Shown: positions 25,268-33,837, counted from the stretch's first letter. The stretch is 64,000 bases of DNA from an uncultured Bacteroidota bacterium (GCA_903877645.1 CAIRES010000042.1:1-64000); one strand, 5' to 3'. The notes: generated from the sequence alone by a model not told the origin. Numbers and translations: made by a program.

Positions 25268-27064
25268 ATGAAGAAAATATTAAGACTGCTCAAAAACCTT
25301 GGTGAATACAAAGGGAAAATAGCACTGTATTTTATTACCAACCTGCTGGGCATCGCTTTCGGGCTGCTGTCGCTGGGTATGCTGTCGCCGGTGCTGCAGG
25401 TGCTTTTTAAACCTACGTCCAACGTGCAGGACAGAAGCAGCCTCCTGGGCAAATTCTCCGGCCTGATACAGGACGTGGTAAAAAGCGATGGCAAGCTCAC
25501 TGCCCTTGCTTATGTATGTATCGCAGTAGTTGTCTTTACGATATTGAAAAACCTGTTCCTGTATATCTCACTCTACATCCTGCACCCTATACGCAATTCA
25601 GTGCTCAGCAAATTAAGAGACGACCTGTTCACAAAGATCCTGTCGCTGCCTATCGGCTTCTTCACAGAAGAAAGAAAAGGCGACCTGATATCAAAAATGA
25701 CCAACGACATTAATGAGATCGATCTGTATATCATCGGTGTATTGGAGATCTTCATCCGCGACCCCATTACGCTGATCATCTATATTGTAACGATGGTGAT
25801 CATGAGCCCTCAACTTACACTTGTTCTTTTTGTGTTCCTGCCATTAGCCGGGCTGATCATAGGCCGCATCAGCAAGTCATTAAGAAAGTCGTCGAACACC
25901 GCACAGGAGCAACTGGGCAATATGCTGAGTGTGATCGATGAAACCCTTGCCGGCATGCGCATAGTCAAAGCATTCAACGCAGAAAAAAACCAGCATTTAA
26001 GATTTACCAAGATCAACAACGTTCTTTTCAGGGCCCGCAACGCGATAGCTGCCAGGAAAGAAATGGCCTCGCCCCTGTCTGAGACCATGGGTGTGATCGT
26101 GGTAGCAGGTGTGCTGTGGTATGGCGGCCGCCTGGTTTTTTCAGGCACCTCATTCACAGGCGAATGGTTCATTACCTACATCGTGCTTTTTACACAGGTC
26201 ATTAACCCGTTCAAAAACATCTCTACTGCCTATTACAATATGCAGAAGGGAATCGCCTCACTGGACCGTATAGACGACCTGTTGCATGTGGAAAATACGA
26301 TCAAGGAGATCCCTAATGCGCACCGTGTACCTTCCTTCAACAGCAGCATAGAATTCAAGGATGTGCATTTTGCCTACGGCGATAAAAAAATCCTTAACGG
26401 TGTGAACCTGAAAATCGAAAAAGGTAAAACCATTGCTATCGTAGGCGCATCGGGTGCAGGCAAATCGACGATGGTGGACCTGATACCCAGGTTCCATGAT
26501 GTGACGAGCGGCGAAATAATCATAGACGGCATCAACCTGAAAGACTGCAAGCTTGATGACCTCCGCCGCCTGATGGGTGTTGTGAGCCAGGACCCTATTC
26601 TTTTTAACGATACGATTTATAACAACATCATACTGGGTACCGGTGGCGCTACAAAAGAGCGGGTAGAGGAAGCAGCTAACATAGCCAACGCACATAAATT
26701 CATCATCAATAAGCCGGAAGGCTATGATACAATTGTGGGCGACAGAGGTACAAGGCTGAGCGGTGGCGAACGCCAGCGGATCACGATAGCACGCGCGGTA
26801 CTCAAAAACCCACCGATACTTATCCTGGACGAGGCCACCTCATCACTGGATACAGAGAGTGAACGTACTGTGCAGGATGCCATCAATAACCTGATGAAGA
26901 ACCGTACCTGCATCGTGATCGCGCACCGCCTCTCTACTGTGCAACATGCTGACCAGATCATAGTAATGGATAAGGGCAGAATAGTAGAGACGGGCACACA
27001 TACCAGCTTGCTGGCCACCGGCGGCATCTACAAGCGCCTGGTAGAAATGCAGCAGATGAAGTAA
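25268..27064 (+). CDS. MsbA-type ABC exporter (lipid/multidrug)
   Basis: A 598-residue half-transporter with six TM helices (1-330) fused to an ATPase. Walker A GASGAGKST (about 392-400), Q-loop VVSQDPILFND, signature LSGGERQRI, Walker B ILILDEATSSLD and the H-loop IVIAHRLSTV are all intact. It would work as a homodimer. Architecture fits MsbA (lipid A flippase) or a drug exporter; sequence alone does not separate them. A Rho-independent terminator follows at 27096. Confidence 0.9.
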   Translation: MKKILRLLKNLGEYKGKIALYFITNLLGIAFGLLSLGMLSPVLQVLFKPTSNVQDRSSLLGKFSGLIQDVVKSDGKLTALAYVCIAVVVFTILKNLFLYISLYILHPIRNSVLSKLRDDLFTKILSLPIGFFTEERKGDLISKMTNDINEIDLYIIGVLEIFIRDPITLIIYIVTMVIMSPQLTLVLFVFLPLAGLIIGRISKSLRKSSNTAQEQLGNMLSVIDETLAGMRIVKAFNAEKNQHLRFTKINNVLFRARNAIAARKEMASPLSETMGVIVVAGVLWYGGRLVFSGTSFTGEWFITYIVLFTQVINPFKNISTAYYNMQKGIASLDRIDDLLHVENTIKEIPNAHRVPSFNSSIEFKDVHFAYGDKKILNGVNLKIEKGKTIAIVGASGAGKSTMVDLIPRFHDVTSGEIIIDGINLKDCKLDDLRRLMGVVSQDPILFNDTIYNNIILGTGGATKERVEEAANIANAHKFIINKPEGYDTIVGDRGTRLSGGERQRITIARAVLKNPPILILDEATSSLDTESERTVQDAINNLMKNRTCIVIAHRLSTVQHADQIIVMDKGRIVETGTHTSLLATGGIYKRLVEMQQMK

Positions 27065-27095
27065 TAAATCTCAAAAGATAAATTCCAAATTCCAG

Positions 27096-27127
27096 GGCCG
27101 GCTGAAGTAGCCGGCCTTGTTTAATTT
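27096..27127 (+). terminator. Terminator after the ABC exporter gene
   Basis: Perfect stem GGCCGGCT/AGCCGGCC (27096-27103, 27109-27116), loop GAAGT, followed by TTGTTTAATTT. Confidence 0.85.
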
Positions 27128-27177
27128 ATACCTATAAATCCCGAATAAAAAAAATTTATCAGTATTGGCACAGCCTC

Positions 27178-27185
27178 TATATTTG
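27178..27185 (+). promoter_or_regulatory. -7 box (TATATTTG) for galE
   Basis: TATATTTG matches TAnnTTTG and lies 18 bp before the galE ATG. Confidence 0.6.
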
Positions 27186-27203
27186 CAATACAAACTATAG
27201 TAT

Positions 27204-28244
27204 ATGAGCAAGATACTGGTTACGGGCGGATGCGGCTACATAGGTGGCCATACTATTGTAGACCTGATACAAAACGGCTTTGAGGTGATCTCCGTAGATG
27301 ATCTGTCAAAAGGGTCGCTGAAAATGCTGGAAGGCATAGAGCGCATAACGGGTAAGCAGGTGAAGAATTACAAAGTAGACCTGTGCAACCTTGATGATAT
27401 AGAAGCCATCTTCCTGGAGAACCCCGACCTGGTGGGCGTGATCCATTTCGCTGCCTACAAGTCGGTACCCGAGTCGGTGGAAGAGCCGCTGAAATACTTT
27501 AGAAATAACTTCAACTCGCTCATCAACATCCTGCAATGCGCTGAGGAATTTGATGTCGACAATTTTGTCTTCTCTTCATCATGCTCAGTGTATGGCAACA
27601 CCACGGTGCTGCCTGTGGTTGAAGAAGCCCCGTTTGCTGAACCTGAATCGCCATACGCGCGCACCAAGCAGGTAGGTGAGGCTATGTGCCGCGACTTTAC
27701 CAATATCAACAAACACTTCAATACTATATTGCTGCGTTACTTCAACCCGGTAGGCGCACATGAGTCGGCAATGATAGGTGAGTTCCAGGACCATGCGGAG
27801 AGTGTGGTGCCGGTGATCACACAAACTGCTATAGGCAAGCGCCCGGAAATGACCGTTTTCGGCAATGACTATAATACAAAAGACGGATCGTGTGTACGCG
27901 ACTATGTGCATGTGATGGATATAGCCAATGCCCATACCAGGGCCCTGCAATATATTATAGACGACCGCAACAAATCGAACTGCGAGGTTTTTAACCTGGG
28001 TACCGGTAATGGTGTAACAGTGCTGGAGCTGATCGCTGCTTTTGAAAAAGTATCGGGCGAAAAGCTGAACTATAAAATTGGCCCGCGCCGCGCAGGCGAT
28101 GTGATAGAGGTATACGCCAATAACAATAAGGCCTGCAAGCTACTGGGCTGGGAAACGAAGTACGATCTGGATGCTATGATGGATACTGCATGGCGCTGGG
28201 AACAGGCTGTGGCCGCGAGCAAAAAAACGGCTGTGACAAACTAA
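27204..28244 (+). CDS. galE: UDP-glucose 4-epimerase
   Basis: Interconverts UDP-glucose and UDP-galactose (or their N-acetyl forms). Extended SDR: GGCGYIGGHT (8-17) binds NAD, VIHFAAYKSVPESV, catalytic Ser in FSSSCSVYG and the Tyr/Lys pair in SPYARTKQ (about 150), then RYFNPVGAHESAMIGE and 'CVRDYVHVMDIANAH'. 346 residues, full length. Monocistronic, with its own promoter and a terminator 120 bp downstream. Confidence 0.95.
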   Translation: MSKILVTGGCGYIGGHTIVDLIQNGFEVISVDDLSKGSLKMLEGIERITGKQVKNYKVDLCNLDDIEAIFLENPDLVGVIHFAAYKSVPESVEEPLKYFRNNFNSLINILQCAEEFDVDNFVFSSSCSVYGNTTVLPVVEEAPFAEPESPYARTKQVGEAMCRDFTNINKHFNTILLRYFNPVGAHESAMIGEFQDHAESVVPVITQTAIGKRPEMTVFGNDYNTKDGSCVRDYVHVMDIANAHTRALQYIIDDRNKSNCEVFNLGTGNGVTVLELIAAFEKVSGEKLNYKIGPRRAGDVIEVYANNNKACKLLGWETKYDLDAMMDTAWRWEQAVAASKKTAVTN

Positions 28245-28362
28245 AGAACCTGCGCGAGGCTTGCCACCACATAGGCCATATAGACTATACTACCTGTACA
28301 TAAGAAGTATATAGCGCACATAGCAAAAACGATAACCAACTCTTTCAGATTTTCAATAAAAT

Positions 28363-28397
28363 GTTCCGCACCTGTACGCTGCGGAACTTTATTTTTG
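28363..28397 (+). terminator. Terminator downstream of galE
   Basis: Perfect 8-bp stem GTTCCGCA/TGCGGAAC (28363-28370, 28380-28387) with a 9-nt loop, then TTTATTTTTG. The gap 28245-28520 has no convincing gene. Confidence 0.8.
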
Positions 28398-28520
28398 TGG
28401 ATAAACCGCCTGATACCAACAACGTATTTTAGTATCATCAGCCTTTATGGTAAAGGGTTTCCGTACTATTATCCACATTTTTTGTTGGTATTTCGCAAAA
28501 TTCGTGCGCGGTTGTCTTTT

Positions 28521-28528
28521 TAATTTTG
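28521..28528 (+). promoter_or_regulatory. -7 box (TAATTTTG) for the small basic protein
   Basis: TAATTTTG matches TAnnTTTG. It overlaps the TTG at 28526 where the open frame begins, so the true start must be the later ATG at 28547. Confidence 0.5.
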
Positions 28529-28546
28529 GGGCATAAAATATGCTTT

Positions 28547-28852
28547 ATGCGCGGAGAAAGAATATACAAAGACATCACCAGGAACAGCAGGGCACGTGGA
28601 TTGCAAAAGGGCCGGAGCAACTCGCTGATCGTAAGGCGCAATGAGTGCCTGCTGGCCCGCTACTACTATTACGGCGTACACAAAGATGTGTGCTACGAAG
28701 AGATCCTGCGACTGCTGGCTGCGGAATTTTTCCTTACAGACTCTACCATAACCCGCATAGTACTGGATAATACCGACCAGCTACAACAGCTCAAAGAAAA
28801 AGCACCGGTGGTGTATTACCTGCAATCGCACTGGCCGCACATGAAGTGGTAA
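28547..28852 (+). CDS. Small basic protein of unknown function
   Basis: 101 residues from the ATG: MRGERIYKDITRNSRARG, then KGRSNSLIVRRNECLLARYYYYGVHKD, 'YEEILRLLAAEFFLTDSTITRIVLDN' and an end 'YYLQSHWPHMKW'. The central 'RRNE.LLARYYYY' and 'EFFLTxxTI' strings recall small proteins of unknown role in Bacteroidota accessory regions; I know no function. The helix-rich, basic composition could suit nucleic-acid binding. It borders the first phage-gene block but is on the other strand with its own promoter. Confidence 0.65.
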   Translation: MRGERIYKDITRNSRARGLQKGRSNSLIVRRNECLLARYYYYGVHKDVCYEEILRLLAAEFFLTDSTITRIVLDNTDQLQQLKEKAPVVYYLQSHWPHMKW

Positions 28853-28857
28853 TGCTT

Positions 28858-28870
28858 TTGATTAGCTGAT
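28858..28870. repeat. Single copy of the GATTAGCTGAT repeat
   Basis: TTGATTAGCTGAT at 28858-28870, between two genes; the same sequence begins both 40-bp copies at 29387-29475, so the tail-completion gene is flanked by the repeat. Confidence 0.5.
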
Positions 28871-28874
28871 GCCC

Positions 28875-29387
28875 CTATGATACCAATTGTATTTCATCAT
28901 TGACGATCAATGAAGCCGGAGCGAATGATTGCTCGGGTTTGGTGCTGTAGTCTTCGAAGGCTATGGAGTAGCGCAGCTCGCGCACACGGTAGTTGTCTGT
29001 TCTTTTTTGGGTAGTGGCACTGGTGCGGATGAGGCTGCCATAGTCGGTGCCGGGGCACCAGCCTTGCATGGTTTGGTGTAAGGCCCATTCGAGGTCGTAA
29101 TAGCCGAGGGCTTGCTGTGTGTAGGCAGTAGGCGTGACCTGCGAGCTGTTGCTGTATGGCGCAAAGCCCAGGCGCAGCACTACGGTACCTTTGGCAGTTT
29201 GCACATTGCTGCCCATGTTATCAAAATCAAAGTCTTCAAAATCTATAAGTACGCACGGCCATGGTACCGGCGGGCGTGTAGCGCTTTTGAGCTGGCCGAG
29301 GTCCTGGTCTATGTAGGTGATAGCTGTGACGCTGGTTTTGATTTGCTGCTGAATGGCGAGGAAAATGTTGGCGAAGGGAGAGTTCAT
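28875..29387 (-). CDS. Phage tail-completion/terminator-like protein (Mu gp37-like position)
   Basis: 170 residues: MNSPFANIFLAIQQQI, RPPVPWPCVLIDFEDFDFDN, GTVVLRLGFAPY, 'QQALGYYDLEWALHQTMQGW' and 'RVRELRYSIAFEDYS'. The order (helix, 'PxPxVLIDF', strand 'GTVVLRL', helix, 'RELRYSIAFED') is typical of small tail-terminator proteins that cap contractile or flexible tails. It is the last gene of phage block A. The identification rests on pattern and neighbourhood, not on a clear family motif. Confidence 0.6.
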   Translation of the reverse strand: MNSPFANIFLAIQQQIKTSVTAITYIDQDLGQLKSATRPPVPWPCVLIDFEDFDFDNMGSNVQTAKGTVVLRLGFAPYSNSSQVTPTAYTQQALGYYDLEWALHQTMQGWCPGTDYGSLIRTSATTQKRTDNYRVRELRYSIAFEDYSTKPEQSFAPASLIVNDEIQLVS

Positions 29388-29475
29388 TGATTAGCTGATT
29401 TTATGATTAGCTGATTAGCTAATGGGGTTGAGAATTTGATTAGCTGATTTTATGATTAGCTGATTAGCTAATGGG
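29387..29475. repeat. Duplicated 40-bp intergenic repeat rich in GATTAGCTGATT
   Basis: Two identical 40-bp copies (29387-29426 and 29436-29475) separated by 9 bp, each holding internal GATTAGCTGATT units and ending TAATGGG. It follows directly on the start of the tail-completion gene. Confidence 0.85.
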
Positions 29476-29498
29476 AGGATGAGGGTAATAGCATGTTC

Positions 29499-29543
29499 GG
29501 AAGCGGGACGCTTCCATCTTGCGGGACGAAGCGAGATGCTTCG
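29499..29543. repeat. Pair of similar 17-bp hairpins
   Basis: GGAAGC-GGGAC-GCTTCC (29499-29515) and CGAAGC-GAGAT-GCTTCG (29527-29543) are near copies with perfect stems; the GCGGGACG between them repeats part of the first. This is a REP-like intergenic element with no T tract, so not a terminator. Confidence 0.55.
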
Positions 29544-29590
29544 ACCGGTTGAGGCGCAAAGGTGTGTTGCAAATTAAAGTAGTGTAGTTA

Positions 29591-30202
29591 TTACAAGCGG
29601 TAGCGGATACCGAATGTAAGCGGATAGCTCATATCCCCTCTAAGCACATTAGCGAATGTGAAATTATACGCTCCAGCCACTTCTGCGTTGATACCTATAT
29701 GTTTTGTGGCAAACCAGGTGGCACCTGCCTGCAAGCCCACTAAGGCGAAGTTGTTATCGTAATACTGTGACATGTCTTTACCGTACCAATTGAGCGTTGC
29801 TTTGTCATGAAAAGAACAATAGCCCATTGACAGACCTCCATAAACAATAAATTTGCCGAGCGACTTTTGGCGATTCATAAATATCTTAAGCGGTATTTCC
29901 CTATCCTCCATGTGAAAGGGAACTTTTGTGACAAACACCGATCCTCCATTGTCAATTGGCATATCCAAAAAAGTAGAAACCCCGGAAAAAACGTGTGTCC
30001 TATAACCCAAGTCGATGCCATACTGCCATGCCTTGCGAGTGTATATGGCATCTATAGCGTAAGCTGAATAGTTAGTATTAGCTTCATTCTTGCCTAAGTT
30101 ATGGTACTCTACCGCCATACCGGCATTCACACCAACCTCAAAATTCTGAGCGTTTATTCCGGTTGCTGCGAGTAGTAGTATAGATAAAAGGGTAAATCTC
30201 AT
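29591..30202 (-). CDS. Outer-membrane beta-barrel protein, paralogue 1
   Basis: About 203 residues with signal peptide MRFTLLSILLLAATGINAQ followed by NFEVGVNAGMAVEYH and alternating strands ending GDMSYPLTFGIRYRL, the usual C-terminal beta-signal of a small (about 8-strand) barrel. I use the internal ATG at 30202, which gives a clean signal sequence; the open frame begins at 30259 inside its neighbour. About one third identical by eye to the next gene (QNFE.G.NAG, KWQYG, K..IGINA, YPLT.GIRY.L). The pair sits between phage tail and portal genes, where no host gene would be expected. Confidence 0.8.
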   Translation of the reverse strand: MRFTLLSILLLAATGINAQNFEVGVNAGMAVEYHNLGKNEANTNYSAYAIDAIYTRKAWQYGIDLGYRTHVFSGVSTFLDMPIDNGGSVFVTKVPFHMEDREIPLKIFMNRQKSLGKFIVYGGLSMGYCSFHDKATLNWYGKDMSQYYDNNFALVGLQAGATWFATKHIGINAEVAGAYNFTFANVLRGDMSYPLTFGIRYRL

Positions 30203-30218
30203 TTTGCGGGTTTTAAGA

Positions 30219-30860
30219 TCAGAGTTTATAACGTATGCCAATGGTAAGCGGATAAGCAAATGCCTGGAACTTATTCATAGGCCCTTCGCTAAAGCGCATA
30301 TAGTCTGCATTGAGGTCTGCATTGATACCTATGTGCTTAGTGCAGAAGTAAGTAGCGCCTAACTGCATGCATGCTGAATAACCGTAAGAGCCGTTTTTAT
30401 TGAGTTGAAAAGCATCGGATGCTGCGTAATGGCCTTGCTCATCTTTGATGAATATATACCCCGCCGATACCCCACCGTAGAACTGAAAACGCTTTAGCGA
30501 TATTACTCTGTTCAGCAGAAATTTGACCGGGTAATAGACGTTTGCAAAATATGGGGAATACCAATATTTATTCGCATTTTTCACGTAAACCAGCATAGCG
30601 GTGGAACGACCATCTAAATCAACATAGCTATACGATGCTTCTCTTTTCTCAGCCGACAACCCATATTGCCATTTCTTTGTTGTTCGCAACATTTTCAGCG
30701 TATATGCTTCTGTTGGGCCGCGATAAAAGTCTGTGACCGGGTTCATATTTCCTATTTGACTATTGACGAGTATACCTGCATTCAGACCCAGTTCAAAATT
30801 CTGAGCGTTGGCATATATTGCTAGCGAAGCGAGCAACGAAAAAAATATGAATTTCTTCAT
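30219..30860 (-). CDS. Outer-membrane beta-barrel protein, paralogue 2
   Basis: 213 residues, signal peptide MKKFIFFSLLASLAIYANAQ, then NFELGLNAGILVNSQ, 'KWQYGLSAEKREASY', FYGGVSAGYIF, 'CTKHIGINADLNADYM' and the end AYPLTIGIRYKL. Same fold as paralogue 1, 16 bp downstream, so a tandem duplication. Could be cargo carried by the phage block (for example altering phage receptors) or ordinary host proteins; sequence does not say which. Confidence 0.8.
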   Translation of the reverse strand: MKKFIFFSLLASLAIYANAQNFELGLNAGILVNSQIGNMNPVTDFYRGPTEAYTLKMLRTTKKWQYGLSAEKREASYSYVDLDGRSTAMLVYVKNANKYWYSPYFANVYYPVKFLLNRVISLKRFQFYGGVSAGYIFIKDEQGHYAASDAFQLNKNGSYGYSACMQLGATYFCTKHIGINADLNADYMRFSEGPMNKFQAFAYPLTIGIRYKL

Positions 30861-30933
30861 TTAGGTGTAGTTTTCCATTTAAAGATAAGAAATATGATAT
30901 AAAAGACACCTATTCAGCAAAAATAGTTGGGTT

Positions 30934-32055
30934 TTATTGTGCACCGGGTATACCATACGTATCGTACCAGTAGCTTTCGGGTATGGATACTACCTGGGCC
31001 ACTTCTTTGTCTATGGCTATACGGGCTTTGAGGTAGTCTATATCCATGTCTTTGGAGAAAACGAAGCTGCCATTGGCTACCGGGTAGCCATAGCCTTGCA
31101 GCACGGCTATGAATTGGGGGCTATTGAGCATGGCTGCGGTATAGATGAGGTCGCTGCGGGTGATCTCGTATTGCTGCTCCAGGTGCACCTTACTTTGCGC
31201 ATAGCCGGTGCTGTAGCTGCTGGTAGTGGTTTCGGTATTGCCGAGTATAGTTATAGACATTTCTTCATTCAGCGCCTTGATGAAGGATAGCTGCAGGTTG
31301 CCGTCGCTGTTGTTTTGCTTACCGTCTTTTATCTCAAAATCGGCCTGGCGCGGTATCATCAGGGATAGGGAGCTGCCACTCTCGTCAAGTATCTTCTTCA
31401 GTTCCAGCTTGGTTTGCTCATCATAAGAATCGTATTTGATGATGCGCACGGGCTGCCCAAAGAGCTCTATATACTGCGCCCAGTCGGCATAGCCGCCACG
31501 CTTATAGAGGCTGTATGGGGCGCATTTCAATAGCAGGCCCAGGTCTTTGTCTTCGCCCATCACCCATATATTGCCCAGGCCATCATAGGATATGCCGTCA
31601 GTACCGGTTTGCTCATAAGTAATTATACCGAGGTCGGGGCGGATGTGCTTCCGGGGAATAGGCTGAAAAGCGAATTCCCTTCCGGGTATGAATTCTATAC
31701 CTGATATGCCCCATAGCTGCGTTTCCATGATGGTGCGCATCACCTCCCTGAAGGGCAATGAGCGTAACAGGCCATCCAATTCATGCACTCTTTTGCCATT
31801 AGCATGAAAACAAATTTCTTTATTGAGCACCGCATCTATGCGCTTACTGATGACACCGGAGAGGTGGCCATCGAGTACCACATCTTCGTAGAGATCGTAG
31901 AGGCGGGTGCGGGTGGGGTAATACACAGACTCTGCGCTGATGAGCGCGCCACGCCATGTGGCAATGTCTTTGCGGCTGCGGTCTACCGAGCGTATATTGA
32001 GCTCATTGAGTATGATCTCCTGTTTTTTCTGATCGGTCTTATACGTTTTTACCAT
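30934..32055 (-). CDS. Mu gp29-like portal protein (DUF935)
   Basis: Portal proteins form the dodecameric ring at the capsid vertex through which DNA is packaged. The DUF935 pattern is visible: DLYEDVVLDGHLSGVISKRIDAVLNKE, METQLWGISGIEFIPG, FQPIPRKHIRPDLG, ADWAQYIELFGQPVRIIKYDSYDEQ and 'TSSYSTGYAQSKVHLEQQYEITRSD'. 373 residues; Mu gp29 is about 500, so the C-terminal part is shorter. It lies downstream of terminase and a gp36-like gene, in phage block A. Confidence 0.85.
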   Translation of the reverse strand: MVKTYKTDQKKQEIILNELNIRSVDRSRKDIATWRGALISAESVYYPTRTRLYDLYEDVVLDGHLSGVISKRIDAVLNKEICFHANGKRVHELDGLLRSLPFREVMRTIMETQLWGISGIEFIPGREFAFQPIPRKHIRPDLGIITYEQTGTDGISYDGLGNIWVMGEDKDLGLLLKCAPYSLYKRGGYADWAQYIELFGQPVRIIKYDSYDEQTKLELKKILDESGSSLSLMIPRQADFEIKDGKQNNSDGNLQLSFIKALNEEMSITILGNTETTTSSYSTGYAQSKVHLEQQYEITRSDLIYTAAMLNSPQFIAVLQGYGYPVANGSFVFSKDMDIDYLKARIAIDKEVAQVVSIPESYWYDTYGIPGAQ

Positions 32056-32137
32056 AGGGGTTTATTTAGTTGAGTTCGTTTTTTAAAGAATGAGCCGAAA
32101 TCTATATCTTGTGCTGCTATTACCAGTTGAGAAAACT

Positions 32138-32497
32138 ATGAAACGCTTAATTGCAGACCTCTATAAGATCGTTTACAAAATAACGAATGCCAATATGGTA
32201 TCGCTTATGTTTTCGATATCTTATGTGAGTGTGTTGAATTTCATATCACTATATGGTATCGGGTTGCTACTGGAGCGCAATTCGGCGGCCAAGATCATAC
32301 ATAAATTAGTTTCGTATCCGGTTTCCATAGCTACCTTCATCGTTATCTTCCTGGTGAACCTTTGGCTGATGACCCCGATAAAGAATTTATCGAAAGAGCG
32401 TAAGAAGCCGCCATTCTATCCGTCCATCATTGCCTATACGCTGGTGTGCATAGTGCTGCTGATATTTATACACTACCGCGATAAGCTGCCTAATTGA
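32138..32497 (+). CDS. Small membrane protein, three TM segments, unknown function
   Basis: 119 residues from ATG 32138 (MKRLIADLYKIVYKIT). Hydrophobic segments at about 20-45 (MVSLMFSISYVSVLNFISLYGIGLLL), 60-80 (VSIATFIVIFLVNLWLM) and 95-115 (SIIAYTLVCIVLLIFI). Many small Bacteroidota membrane proteins look like this and no family is recognisable. It is opposite in strand to the phage genes around it, so it is an insertion or a moron-like gene. Confidence 0.55.
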   Translation: MKRLIADLYKIVYKITNANMVSLMFSISYVSVLNFISLYGIGLLLERNSAAKIIHKLVSYPVSIATFIVIFLVNLWLMTPIKNLSKERKKPPFYPSIIAYTLVCIVLLIFIHYRDKLPN

Positions 32498-32698
32498 GGC
32501 TTACCACAAATAGCTCAGGAATCTGCTCACTGAGTATTAGCGTGAACGGGTATATCGTAGCCCCAAAGCAAAGTTCGCCGTGGCCTTTTTCGAAATAAGA
32601 GAAGTACATAACCGTAGGATTTGATAGTAAGACAATAAATGTGGTATGTATTGAACAATAGAGCAGTCATGCAAACGAAGAGTGGTCATGTTATTCAA

Positions 32699-32751
32699 CA
32701 TCCCCCTAACCCCCTTCGCCAACACACAAACCCAAGCTACAAGGGGGAATT
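32699..32751. repeat. REP-like C-rich/G-rich inverted repeat
   Basis: A C-rich arm (CCCCCTAACCCCCTT, 32702-32716) and a G-rich arm (AAGGGGG, 32741-32747) form a stem of at least 7 bp. C-rich/G-rich intergenic repeats of this kind are common in Bacteroidota. It lies in the 300-bp gap 32498-32797, which otherwise holds nothing I can call a gene. Confidence 0.5.
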
Positions 32752-32797
32752 ACCAACAGGAGCATCAGCTTTTGGTATTTGTAATTTCGCAACACTA

Positions 32798-33232
32798 TCA
32801 ATAGAAATTATTTCGCTTAGGGTTGCTGTTCCAATTGATGGCATCGCCTTCGGGTACGGTTTCAGTTGTGGTATCGAGGTAGGGCCAGCCGGCGGGCTGT
32901 GCCTGTCCGGCCATTATGCTTTTGAGTGTGCCTATGGCGTCCTGGTAGGCGGTGCGGTAGGCGGCAAAGTCTACACCGGCATTTGAAAGCCGCAGCAGGT
33001 GCCAGCAGGCGAGGTCTTTTACGAGGCTCTCCAGGTATTCGTCTTGTATGACAGGCTCGGCGCTGTCGGTACCAAACAGCTGCACAAGGTCGTAGCGGGC
33101 AAGGTACATTTTGGCTTCAGAGATTGCGGCATTTATGGCGCGGTCTGCGATCGTGCCGTCGGCACGGGTAATTTCGGTTATGATCTCGGCATAGATATTC
33201 GTAGCGAGATCCGCTTGGGAAATGATAGGCAT
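32798..33232 (-). CDS. Mu gp36-like protein (DUF1320)
   Basis: 144 residues. DUF1320 layout: MPIISQADLATNIYAEIITEITRADG, ISEAKMYLARYDLVQLFG, 'EYLESLVKDLACWHLLRLSNAGVDFAAYRTAYQDAIGTLKSIMAGQ' and a proline-rich end. In Mu this protein lies between capsid and tail genes and is thought to be a head-tail connector. Here it is between terminase and portal, an altered order. Confidence 0.75.
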   Translation of the reverse strand: MPIISQADLATNIYAEIITEITRADGTIADRAINAAISEAKMYLARYDLVQLFGTDSAEPVIQDEYLESLVKDLACWHLLRLSNAGVDFAAYRTAYQDAIGTLKSIMAGQAQPAGWPYLDTTTETVPEGDAINWNSNPKRNNFY

Positions 33233-33276
33233 CAGGATTTATTGATAGGGTGATCGTATATTAGTGTTCGGACAAA

Positions 33277-33837
33277 TCAGTTGTCATCGTCCTTATCTTT
33301 CTTGGCAGGCTTGTCGTCATCAGCATCATCATCATCGTCATCGTCTTTGTTCTTTTTATGCACGGTGGGTTTCTTTGTATCGGTCTTTTTGGGTTCAGCT
33401 TTTTCGGGCGCTTCGGCCTTTTCTACTTCTTCGCCATCGCCGGTTTTCTTCAGGGATGTTATTTTTTTCAGTGTGCGATCAAAGATGGCCTCGTAAGTAT
33501 TGTTGGATACATCGCCTATATCCTGCTTTATGTAGCCATTGAGCGTTTTGGTGATGGCATCATCTGTAAGATCGGCAGTATCTACTGCTACAGATACTCT
33601 GACCACTACGCCCTTATTGGCTTTTTGCAACGCAGGTATCTTTTTGCGCTCGTCGGCATACTCCTTCAGTGCCAGCAACTGCCTGCGAAAAATGGCTGCA
33701 TCAGATTTATTGGCCATCCGTGCATTACGTGCCTGGTTTTGCTCATTCTTTTCTTCGCGTGTCTTTTTTTCCTGTTGCGCAAAGGTGGTGAGGCTGAGCA
33801 AAAGAGTAACAGCCAGGAGTATGTGTTTGTTTTTCAT
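33277..33837 (-). CDS. Secreted protein with Lys/Asp-rich low-complexity tail
   Basis: 186 residues, signal peptide MKNKHILLAVTLLLSLTTFAQ, a charged helical domain (REEKNEQNQARNARMANKSDAAIFRRQLLALKEYADERKK), a short beta stretch 'GVVVRVSVAVDT' and a tail of about 65 residues made almost only of K, E, D, P and T with runs of Asp. No family recognised. Its presence between the terminase and gp36-like genes, on the same strand, is unexplained. The poly-Asp tail might bind Ca2+ or be a compositional artefact. Confidence 0.65.
   Translation of the reverse strand: MKNKHILLAVTLLLSLTTFAQQEKKTREEKNEQNQARNARMANKSDAAIFRRQLLALKEYADERKKIPALQKANKGVVVRVSVAVDTADLTDDAITKTLNGYIKQDIGDVSNNTYEAIFDRTLKKITSLKKTGDGEEVEKAEAPEKAEPKKTDTKKPTVHKKNKDDDDDDDADDDKPAKKDKDDDN

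Noticed and set aside
28241-28438. 65-residue minus-strand ORF with a possible C-terminal TM
   Set aside because: It runs through the galE terminator hairpin and has no promoter or recognisable family.
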